DNA of 64,000 nt from Taiwanofungus camphoratus (taxonomy: Eukaryota > Basidiomycota > Agaricomycetes > Polyporales > Taiwanofungaceae). The position numbers and the translations under genes are program-made. Within the stretch, counting starts at the first letter, position 1. Every line of letters starts with the position of its first letter. The DNA is taken from NCBI GenBank assembly GCA_003999685.1, contig CP021228.1:1550001-1614000 (forward strand), read 5' to 3'. The notes under the pieces are model-generated. The model searched no databases, was not told the DNA's origin, and saw nothing but the letters and a program-made list of their open reading frames with translations. Positions 54,235-64,000 of this stretch are shown here, piece by piece.

Positions 54235-57002
54235 AGGCTTACCCATTAGGCTACGGCGCATTTTTCCTACTCAGCACCTACGCCTCCTGTCCAGTACTGT
54301 TCGCTTGTTTCCTATAAATTTCGAAGTGTAGGGATCGTACCAGCGATTTTTGTCCTTACAAATGATCACAGCAGGGTGAATTGAAATCCAAGTGCACATT
54401 TTTACAGTTAGCAACCAAATGCTTTATTGATGCTTGAGGGCAATGTGAAATCAGAAAAGCTGGTGCATGAATACTGATAAAAGTGCAGTCATTACTCTTG
54501 AACGCAGCGTCTCACTAGAATTTGAGTCATGGGAAAGCCACGAATTGACGGAAAGGGACTACTGGTCAGCATATTGCATGAGTACCGAAGGTCATGGCTC
54601 GCTAGAGTGCAAGCCTCGCTTTGTCCCCAAGTTTCCTGACTAGTCAGTGAGGTCCATGGACTTCGATACCGCGCAACAAATCGCCGCCAAAAGCAGTGTA
54701 ACCTAGACATAACTCAGATAATATGCCAGGCATTATCGACATGAACGACATCAGTCTACCATCTGTTGTGGCTAGACAAGCGATCGCTGTATGCGAGCTG
54801 AGGTCACAACTAGCGACTTCTGAAGACGCACAAGAATGGTGACTTCTTCCGGTGAATCGAAGATAGCTCTTATGCTCTTCTAACGGAGTTGATTCACGAA
54901 CTGCCCAGCTGGAAAAAAAGCGAATGCAGTATGTGCACATAGAAGATGTCAGATTAATAAAGCGTCAACGACCAGGAAGCTATTGCACACAATACAAAGT
55001 GAGGCTGTCGGGCCAAAACGTTTTCGTCGTCATTCTTTCATATCCTCGAAACCAACGGAAGTTCTAGCTTGCGAAGAGTTGGTCAATTCTACGTCGAATT
55101 ATTCAATTCGTCTGCAGGCTCAGAACTGCGCGGCGGCCGGCATTCTGAGGTGTCGGCATCCGACATGAAAAGAAAGGCACCGCGGTGACACTGTGAAAAA
55201 GCGTAGTCAACGTTTGTGCAAATTTTGCAGGGCGGTCATGCATTAGTCGCACAAGCTGACTACGGGTTGACTGGCGTGCGACTGTCCTGTGACTGACTGC
55301 TTCATATCCAGCCACCGAAAGGCAGGAAATTCGACTAGTTAATCAACTTATGCAAAAAGGCGACTAAGGCCGACTTTCATTTTTTACAGGGGGTGACAGA
55401 TGACCAGAGAGAAGGAGCGTGCAAGGTCAAGTATGGAGAGTAGGTTAAGAGCCGTGTTGATGGCTTACGTTTGCGATGGCCCTAATCGGGCAGTCATCAT
55501 TCAACAGAGCGTTGCAGTATGAATACTTTGATACTACTTCGCTTTGCTTGAGCTCCATCCAGTGTCTGAATAGTGATCCTATTCTTATCAAAGAATTTCA
55601 CACTTGGTGGTATTCTCATCAGAATAACCACTGTCTGAGATGCTTTGTTGATGCATCACTGTTCTCACGACGTTGCATAGTCCACACTGGCCGCGACAAT
55701 GGGTCTTTACTGATGCTGCAGCGCTGCTATATGATCGCATGTTACTTGATTCATCCAAGTTCTTCACTCGCTTTCCTCGCGGTAAAAGTAACACATGTGC
55801 TCGCGTATAATTTCCTGGATGACTTCGCCCTCTGTCTCCAAGATAAGAGCCGTTTGTCTATTGATCAGGATATTCTCTGCTTGACGGCTTCCAAGCAATC
55901 ATGCATAGTGCAAATAGCTACTGTACTACCCCGAACGACATCGGAGCGATCTAAATCAGCCCTTTGCGATAGCATGACTTTCATGCTCGTGTCATTTAAT
56001 AATACAAATACAGCATGTTCGCTTTGGGTGATGAATGGTGCGTGTTTTGTTGTACGAGTTACGCTCTTGCCAGCGATGGTCTTATCAGGGGATTGAATGT
56101 GAGGAATCTCAAATCTCGTGTCTCGAATGGTGATGTATGCCCAAACGTGACAATCCCATTTTTGATGGCCATTCTTGTAGCCTAGGACACTGCATCTAAG
56201 GCAGTCTGCGCGCCCCGGCGATCGGTTTAATCTGTCAATGGCGCCAGTGGGCGCTCCCGATGCTGCATCTCCGCCCTGAAAGTTGAAACAGACCGTCATG
56301 TATCCAAGCTCAATTCCAGTGTCGTTGCCTTAAGGAAATCCTCAGGCTTGAGGGCTACGTTTGCACAGTCCGATGGCTACTGTAACCATCAGGTTTCAGG
56401 TACGTTTTGATCGACTTGACTAGCGACTTGACAGCTGCTTGCAACGCTTATCTGACTTTATGGGGCTGCTTTTCTTTTTCACGGATCTGAAGAAGTTGTA
56501 TTCTCTTCAGCGACATTCCTTCAAGTCCTTGTTATCATTATTCGGCACAATTCTGGCAACACATACATGCTTCATTTATGCCATCTCCCTATTCACGTGC
56601 GGTGACAAACGATCTTGTCATTATTGACAGACAGCGTCGCACTATCGACTCATCTCCTGCTGACCGTCAAATATCCAAGCTGTCCACCTTGCTATAATCG
56701 GTAAGAAGGCCTATTCGGCATCTTCTAGTATGATGGACCATGCATAGCCTTCCGTATGACATGAAAACGGACTAGTCGCAGCGCCGATCCTCGATGGTGT
56801 GCGAGCCGGCAACTTCGGGGGTGCTGTCACCGGCTACTCGGAAACAGTATCCCAAACAATCTGAGGAAAGCACCCTTGCGTAATTTTCACCAGTTTCATT
56901 GTCAATATTTTTGTGGCAGCGTCGTATAAAACTCCATGATAGGCGGTGGCCTATCCTGCAATCCCCTTCAACGTCGTACCGTCCCCAGCAGATCCTACAC
57001 AC
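54235..57002. other. 2.8 kb with no supported gene
   Basis: A plus-strand frame at 55476-56096 (206 codons) and minus-strand frames at 55865-56299 and 54644-54940 have no recognisable domains. The right end holds the promoter of the UbiA gene. Confidence 0.4.
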
Positions 57003-58303
57003 ATGTCTCCGAGTCGTTCTACTGTCAACAAGGCTGAGCCCTGCAAGGATCCACTTTGGTATTCGTACCTCAGGCTCACAAGGCTGCACCACTTCCCTAT
57101 TGGCCCTGACATGGTCTTCTGGCCCTGCAGTAAGCTGTACTGCGCTTGTAGCCTGGGTAACTAACACCGATGACCGACCATTCAGCTTGGGGTCTTACCA
57201 TGAGCGCGTACAACCTGGGGACACAGCCAAAGACACTGGCTTTCCAGTCACTATCCTATTTCATCGGCTGCACAATCGGGCATGCAGCAGGGTGTGTCTG
57301 GGATGACATTTGTGACTACGACTTGGATCGGCGAATTGGTCAGTGTTTCCTTCTTACAAACAGTTCATCTCGCTGCTGCTGTGGCATATTAATTGACCCC
57401 ACTCGCAATAGGGAGAACTACGGATCGACCGTTAGCGTCGGGACATATCTCCCTCACAGGTGCTTATATCTTTCTTCTCGTCCAAGTCGTCGCCTGTCTG
57501 TGGTATCTGTCGTTCGCAGGGGAGGCGGCGTAAGTGCTATATATTTCCGACTAGTTTGTGTATCTCATACTCAGACAGGTTCAAACTCGGCCTCTTCGGT
57601 ATGTTCGTCCTCAATGCTGGCTATCCTTTCATGAAGCGGTGGTCGCCTTTACCTCCAGCTTGGCTTGGTGGGACAGAAACTTGCTTATATGTATGCGGAT
57701 TCTCATCCGTCCTCTAGGCGTCGCTGTGTGTTGGGGCCTTCCTGTCTCTTGGGTCTCAAACAATAACTCGATGGATTGGAAACTTGTTCCTACATTACTG
57801 ATCGGAGGAGCGGGGTGAGCTAAATGATACACTGTGACCATTCTCTTCACTTATAACTGACTTGTGTACGAATAGCTGGATGCTTTACAGCGATACTATA
57901 TACGCAAGCCAAGATCGTCGCGACGACGAGAAGGCAGGCGTCAAGTCCGCACCAGTCTTGTTCGGGGACAACGTTCGCCTAATCCTCTCTGGCATCGCTA
58001 CCTTCTTTATCAGTTCGCTGATTTATGCGGGCATCCATAATGGACAAGGCCCAGCATACTTCATCATCTCAGTCGCCTGTCCTGCGCTTCACATGTTTTG
58101 GCAAATGTGTACCCTTGACTTCGACAATGGCCCTGCGTGCTGGAACATGTTCAGGGTACGTACACGATTCCACAACTGTCATAATCATGCATCACTCATG
58201 CCCATCATTCTTACAGGCTAATTGCTATCTGGGCTGGTTCATGTGGGCAGGATTACTCTGTGACTACATACTCAAGACTGCGCAGCACCCGCAGCTTGCA
58301 TGA
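57003..58303 (+). CDS. UbiA-family prenyltransferase (4-hydroxybenzoate polyprenyltransferase-like)
   Basis: The gene predicts about 316 aa in seven exons: 57003-57129, 57186-57338, 57412-57529, 57579-57667, 57718-57814, 57876-58155 and 58217-58303. UbiA enzymes are multi-pass membrane proteins that join a prenyl diphosphate to an aromatic acceptor, using Mg2+ held by two Asp-rich motifs. Both motifs are present: GCVWDDICDYDLDRRI (about residues 80-93) and DTIYASQDRRDDEKAGVKS (about 200-218). RPLASG, YPFMKRWSPLPPAWLG and AVCWGLPVSW are further family blocks. Hydrophobic helices fill the rest. No clear mitochondrial presequence is seen (start MSPSRSTVNKAE). It could therefore be a COQ2 relative for ubiquinone or, perhaps more likely, a paralogue for meroterpenoid synthesis. 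A decayed transporter lies convergently 541 bp downstream. Confidence 0.9.
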
Positions 58304-58844
58304 TTAATCTTCCAAGTCTCCTGTACCAGTCATACTCTACAACCGGTCTGCGCTCACCTATTTTTACAACTATCTTAGACAGCGACGTGTTTCTTGATGA
58401 ACTGTGCCTTAGATGTCTCACAATCCTCGACTTAACGGCTTCGATCCTCCGTTCCTTATATCACTATAACCTTTAGTTTGCAGTTGTATCTCAGACATCA
58501 TGGTCACTGTACCGCGTATTACGTGGCCAATCAAATTCATCCACTTCTACTGAATTTCTCACCCTCTTATCCATTCAAATGGCTGCCGTTTGTCTGATGG
58601 ATATATATAGTCAACGTTGAACGCAGCTATTACCATTGGGATTGACACGCTTTGCGCCACTGATCCGAAAGATCGGCAGGGGAGGTTTATCAGCTCACGC
58701 TGTCCTATGCCAGGATCCCTGTCCGTAAGCATATGGACTGTAAACGTTGCCAAAGCTCGACGCAAATGGCAAGATAACGGCGTCTCTGTGCTCTCAGAAG
58801 TTGGACCTTAACTAGGCACCTGTGAACGGGGACCTCGGGCATTA
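58304..58844. other. Convergent intergenic spacer
   Basis: This is the 3' region between the UbiA gene (plus) and the transporter pseudogene (minus). No feature was recognised. Confidence 0.4.
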
Positions 58845-61539
58845 CTAGTAGCTTGTCCAGTCTCCTTTCTGTTGCACATCCTCCAGCGACTTCTTCCCAA
58901 TATCTCTTCCGATGCGCCACGCAGTGAATGCGTGTCCCTCCGAAAACACAGCTTCAATTTCTTCGAGCGAGCGCTGCGCAGTCTCTGGGAAACAGAAGAA
59001 GACGTGGATGAACGCCCAGATCATGTCATTATCAATCGATCCGAGTACGAAAGGAGATAACGGATCAAAGGCATATTGCAAAATTGAAGGTCCCAAAGAT
59101 AAAGTACGTCTTATATGCTATTGAAGAGAGCCCTGGAGGCACCGCCCATGCAGGGGCGAAGGTGAAAACCCAATTGACGGCTGTGGAAGTGAGGTTCAGC
59201 GGCTTCGCATTCTGCCAATTAGGTGGACGAACCAAGACACACAAGTGGCGACCGAGACAGCCTTAGCGCGCACGCATTGGGAAAATCTTGGCAGGGCAGG
59301 TCCATGACGCCTGGAGAGAACTTCGGCTTGCTTAAAACGTTCAATCTGAACATAATCAACATTTCATACCGGTCCCATAGTGATAGCAAAACTGAGATCA
59401 TTGGGACTTGATCGGTCTGCCACGGAACAGAAGAATCGGTATCATTATGATACCAAAGACGCACCTGCACACAAACATGTCATGCCCGAGGTGAAATCAG
59501 CGCGGGGCACGGCTCCAGTCTTAGCACCAAACTCGAAGACGAGATAGCGATTAGCACTCATGGGATTTGTCCACGACGCCCCACGCTCCATAGCACCCCC
59601 GCAGGCCACCGACAAGCATAAGCCAGAGGCCCATCAGTAGAGTGCCGGCAAGCAGCACCGGCCGCCTCCTTCATCTGTCAATGTAGAGTATTGCAGGGAC
59701 TGAAGGAGAGAAAGGTAGCGAGCGCTGGCATGTGCCTGGCATAAAGCCAGAAGTCAAGGGGCGCACTGGTAAGAGCGACGCTCAGCACGTACTGTACCGA
59801 GTTTGCAATTAGATTCCCGCGGCACCCGGTTAGCCCGGCACTTTTTTGAAACACGTAGATAATGTAGTACTTGGGTATCCCCATCCGCACAGCGATTAGT
59901 CATGACGAGCGTCCCTCAGTACACTTCGGAGTCCTATGTAAATCGGATCGACGACACGTACATCATGATGGTTATGCCCGATAGCTGACTCCACACCTGC
60001 AATGCGCACCCAAGACCGCACGATGCCTGGCTTGACGAGGTCCCAATAGCTCTTCGCTCCTTCACGTTCAGAAGCAACTTGTTTCTGAATCTCTGCGAAC
60101 TCGAGCTGCACAAGCTGTGCGTCTGCGTCATGTCCGTGCAGATCCGCGAGAACCGTGAGTGCCTCTGCAGAGCTGTGTAGCCACATGGATAACCAGCGAA
60201 AGAGAGATCAGGGTAATCAGGAAACTGCACCGATAGTGATCGATAAGCCACCTTGGGCTCTGGAGGTAAAAGGATCATCAGCCGACCACATAACATCCAC
60301 GAGAACATCAGTGAAGTAAATGGAGGCGAAGGTTGAGATGAACCTCGGGGAAGACCATCATGCCAAGTGAGAGGATGATTGCGGGAATCGTCTGCAGTCC
60401 CTATGGAATACGGAAGCTTGCAATGCCATTGATGTAGCTGCATCTGAACTCAACAAAATATTGCAGGAGGATGCCCCATGTGATCGACCTGCAAAAACAG
60501 TGAGTGAAAGGAGGTAAAAGTCATAGATATCGCATCGAGTCAAAGTTACAACGTATCAAAACCAAAGCGGTCCAGGCGTAGACGTGCAGGAGTACGAAAG
60601 GGAAAGAAAAAGCAAAGGATGACGAGGCTGAAAATCAGTGCCAACAAACTCAAAATTACCATTGTTGTATGGAAATGGGACGACCGCGGATGGCGGGGGC
60701 GGCGAGCTCGGACTGATAGATGGGCACGATGGCGGAGACAATACCAACTGCGAGACCAGAGATGACGCGACCGACGACAAGCATACCGCGATCCTAAGGG
60801 TAAATAGTTAGTAGAACCTCGACATAAGGATAATAAAATAATAACTGTAATTTCGACTGGTCACGGTATGGACATTTCGCACACGGTAAAAAAAGAAGCT
60901 AAATACCCACCACAGCAGCACACTGCAGAATGCTGCCGATCACCCAGACCCATCCACTCAGTATGATGGTATACTTGTGTCCAATTTTTTCAGCGAGCTT
61001 CGTAACGAGGAGCGCACCAGCAAAGGACCCGACGGGCATGGAGGCAATGATTGCACCTTGTGCGTTCGCACCGGGATTGCCGAACGTGTTTTTGTAGGCG
61101 TAATTCTGAGCGCGTGGACAACGTTAGGGCTGTTAGGACAGGACAATCACGAGTGAACACGTCGGGAGAAGCGGGAGGTGAATTGGACGCGAAATGAAAG
61201 GAGCGCAGGAGACGTTCAGAGGTGGGGACATACGCTGAGGACGCCAGACATAGATGATATGTCCAGGCCGGTCAGACCGCCACCAATACATGCAAACGAG
61301 CCTAGAGAGGGAAGTGATCATGCAATTAGGAAGTAGACAATGCAAGCATGTCCATCAGGAACCTACCGACAATATACTTTACCAAGAAAATATGAGCTTC
61401 CCTGCGAATCCAGTTACAGAAAGATGCAGCTCACAGGGTTAGATGGAATGGCAGTATTGTACTATAAAATTTTGTGATTCGAGTGAGTGGCTAGGGAGGA
61501 AAACTTGGAGTAACAAAACACACGTACACTTTTAGCCAT
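58845..61539 (-). pseudogene. MFS sugar-type transporter pseudogene
   Basis: Exon-like blocks on the minus strand match the fungal hexose/quinate-type MFS family in order, starting near an ATG at 61539. They are FACIGGGLTGLDISSMSGVL (~61300), ASMPVGSFAGALLV (~61040), MLVVGRVISGLAVG with IVPIYQSELAAPAIRGRP (60680-60780), ITWGILLQYFVEF (~60470), the cytosolic loop block VLADLHGHDADAQLVQLEF (~60150), GLGCALQVWSQLSGITIMMY (~59985), VFQKSAGLTG (~59850) and the end block FCFPETAQRSLEEIEAVF (~58980). A TAG replaces the usual Trp codon after FRIP (near 60402). The frame shifts after the block GIVR (~60020), and more disruptions follow between 59890 and 59200. It was once a 12-helix proton-linked sugar transporter and is now probably non-functional. 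Confidence 0.75.
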
Positions 61540-63291
61540 AGCTGCACACCCAAGTCACGCAGTGGAGCAAAGAGCCCCAGCCTTGCAGAGGCCCCTCATG
61601 GTTTATAAGTACATCTGCAACAATGATCCCGAGAACTTGAATGACCATGTAGGTCGTTGTCGGTGGGTATGTATTACAGGGAGGGTTCAAGCTGGACTTA
61701 GGTGAGCTCGAGACATGTCAGTAGCTAGTCAGGCGGTTCAGAAGCAAGCAGCAGAAGGAAAGGGAGGGGTCATTTTCGACCATGTTGGGCAGAGGCTGAG
61801 ATTTGTGTCCGTTTCAGTGCTGAAACCAGTCAGGCCGAAGAGGATAATTTGCAATCCTTACGGTATGTACGAGTCAGAAGACCGAGGTACAGAAGAACAC
61901 GCAATAAGCTTTGGTACTACTTGAATTACGACTGAGGCGCAACGGTGGACAAACCAGTTGAGGTAATGGAGAGAGCAGATACAGGGTGGAACGGGACGAG
62001 GAACGGATAAATCGATCGTGGTAAATGTTCGATGGCGCGCCCTTGCAACGCGTATTGGTCTCAGATCCCACATGACTTGATACTTGCCTCGTTGCAGCGC
62101 TTGTTCAACTTCATCGGACTGTCGACTTCTAAGCGAGCGCGAGGCACGAGCGCGAACGTAGAATATAGTCTACGTACGGATTAGGCAGTGTGGCGCGCTC
62201 TCTCTTGTCCAGCGTCGCACACTGCCTAAACACTGCTCGACGACACAGCTCTAAGTCGACAGTGTTGCATTGAATTTCACCCTCCCACCTCTCCCTTTTG
62301 TCAGCAACTTGCATCTTCATCAGACGTATCAGCCTTTAGTTTTCTCCGACTCGACACATCACTCTCGTGACCTACCTGGGGCCGGAGTTGCTGAGGCCCA
62401 CCCGCCCTCACAGCTCATGTTAGCATCTTCTCCCCTTGCTAGGTTCGGGCTCATGTTTCGGGTCAAAAAACCTCCGGTTTTTGCCTATATGCACTACTGT
62501 CACTAACTGATGTATTCACAATCCCTAATCACAAACCACTGTACCTACAGTTCACTCTCTCTTGAATCCACGTACTGGCCGTACATAGATTTTGACATTT
62601 CTCGTCAACTTTTACTGGTTGTTTGTTGCAATTCCTGAACGGGAGAATTGACTGCTGCGGACTATGATCAGGCACAATGGTCAGTTGCTTGCTCACTTTG
62701 TACTAGTCAGACCATGTCCCACATTTTTGGTGTGTTTCATATATCTCAAGAAATCATCAGCATCGAGGTTATTGGCCAGCAAATTCTTGAAGTTCTTCAC
62801 ATCACATGCATGTGAAGAAGTTGATGATCTCTTCAATGAGTAGAACTACAACAGTGATTTATACAAAGTCTTTACTATATCAGATGAGCAGATCAGGATA
62901 TCAAACAGCCTTTGCACAAGGATTTTTGGCTTGATATATTGTAGATCAGGGTTACACTAGTGATGAGAAGTCTACCCTCTCTTGTTCTAAGACTAGCAGA
63001 TCTGTGCCCCTGTAAACTGAGCATCTTGAACATCTGAAGAACAGGGTACTGGCTGCAGTGCATCTTTGGATTTCTGCCAACAAAACTGCATGCTCATGGA
63101 TATAAAATTGAAATTTCACAGCATGTTTATACCTCAATATAAGTATGTAAATAATTAGCATTTGTTGTAGAAAGCTGTAATGGCAAGAGCTGCAGTCTGA
63201 TTCTAAAATGTTGACATCTGTTGATGTTCTGTGAAAGGAGAATCACTGTCTACAAATGGGAACTTGCTGCCCAAAAATGGAGAAAACAACC
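61540..63291. other. 1.75 kb without a gene; CpG-poor block at its right
   Basis: No coding frame with a recognisable domain is present. The part at about 62640-63270 is AT-rich and nearly free of CG, like the old repeats at 14310-16104 and 22681-24900. It is probably a decayed repeat beside the tRNA gene. Confidence 0.4.
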
Positions 63292-63391
63292 GGGCCCAGC
63301 CGGGAATTGAACCCGGGGCCTCGCGCAACTATGATTACGTAAGTAATCGGGAATGCCCGAAGCGCGAATCATACTACTAGACCACTGGGCC
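63292..63391 (-). tRNA. tRNA-Pro (anticodon CGG) with intron
   Basis: Read on the minus strand, the 7-bp acceptor stem is GGCCCAG/CTGGGCC with discriminator C. The A-box region is TGGTCTAGTAGTATG. The anticodon stem is CGCGC/GCGCG with loop TT-CGG-G. A 28-nt intron sits after position 37, and the T arm is CCGGG-TTCAATT-CCCGG. The mature length is 72 nt before CCA addition. The intron contains CCCG, which can pair with the anticodon region as in other eukaryotic pre-tRNAs. CCA is not encoded, as expected for a nuclear tRNA gene. Confidence 0.93.
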
Positions 63392-64000
63392 GACACCAGT
63401 CTGGGCTCATTGAAAACCTATCAATGACATCCTGGTGCTGAGGTTGTCATCCGCCGTTTTTCCGTTTTTAGGTGATACACAACCCAGCAGTAAGCTTGGC
63501 GGAACGTCAAGGTGAGCATTTGTTCGACTTGTAGAGCCTACTACGTGAGCGGGGCGGATGCAGGCAACGTTGTGAGCTACCACCGGTCGTGCAAGCGCAG
63601 TGTTACTTTTCACTCGGTGTCGTGCTTGGGCATCAGTGGTGAACGTCTCAACGTCGATCTGCTCGACCTCAAACCACCACCATCTCCTTGGGCGCTTGTC
63701 GCTCACCGAGGCTTTACTCTACCATCCCTCTCTTAATACCACTCATTCTCGTGTCAAGATCATCCAACTTGACCCCCACATTCTCTTTCTGAGCATCGAT
63801 TAACTCGATCATAGAATCGTCGCTGTCCTACACTGTCTACGGCAACATTCTTCTCTCCCTTATCTGCCACCTGTCACTCGGAAGCGACAGCCTCCAAATC
63901 CTCTTGACCTTAAATGTGGTCAGCCCCAAACTTATCCAATTGTTGATGAACACGGTCGCTTGTAGAAGGGGAGGGGAGCAATCGCTACTCGACAACACTC
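63392..64000. other. Window end, no supported gene
   Basis: Short overlapping frames occur on both strands (63407-63803) without recognisable domains. The pyrimidine-rich plus-strand sequence after about 63700 could be a promoter of a gene beyond the window. Confidence 0.3.

Noticed and set aside
55476-56096. Open frame of 206 codons on the plus strand
   Set aside because: No domain is recognisable, the composition is Cys/Ser/Leu-rich like random sequence, and no promoter signal or homologous pattern is visible.
1-64000. CRISPR arrays, bacterial operons, riboswitches
   Set aside because: This is eukaryotic DNA with spliceosomal introns. No regularly spaced repeat array or bacterial-type signal was seen.

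Overview
The window reads as nuclear DNA of a basidiomycete fungus, most likely an Agaricomycete. The genes are split by many short introns (about 45-80 bp, GT...AG). The gene set is typical of mushrooms and polypores: a HAM1-like protein, PSF1, a UbiA prenyltransferase and a sugar-type MFS transporter. Chromodomain Ty3-type LTR elements are also common in this group.

Positions 1 to about 25,000 are transposon-derived. A Ty3 chromovirus (its left part lies outside the window) ends near 2089 and seems to be interrupted by a 12.1 kb Ty3-type element (2090-14233) with 1.6-1.7 kb LTRs. That element carries a gene on the opposite strand between integrase and the 3' LTR, and a second copy of its polypurine-tract sequence inside pol. 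An old, CpG-poor, AT-rich repeat follows (14310-16104, resuming at 22681). Inside it sits a young chromovirus on the minus strand (16105-22675) with nearly identical LTRs, a 5-bp target duplication (ATGTG), a Tf1-like self-priming primer site and an extra zinc-knuckle frame after pol.

Positions 25,600 to 64,000 are host DNA with wide gene-poor gaps. On the plus strand are a HAM1-like lipid-binding-type protein (25766-29130, 13 exons), a cyclophilin (35137-35941, 6 exons) and a LENG1/Cir_N-domain protein (36332-37325). On the minus strand are an unrecognised conserved-looking protein (41386-42210) and the GINS subunit PSF1 (45271-46002). A very large protein on the plus strand (46655-54234, about 2,335 aa) joins a ZNFX1-like SF1 helicase to three CbxX/SpoVK-type AAA+ modules. 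A UbiA prenyltransferase (57003-58303, plus) faces a decayed sugar-type MFS transporter (58845-61539, minus). An intron-bearing tRNA-Pro(CGG) lies at 63292-63391 (minus).

The most interesting host gene is the helicase-AAA fusion, which may belong to RNA surveillance or antiviral defence by analogy with ZNFX1. Its immediate neighbours do not suggest an operon-like cluster. The UbiA gene and the broken transporter might be the rest of a small metabolite locus, but nothing else nearby supports that. All exon maps were made by eye from splice signals and reading frame, without transcript data.
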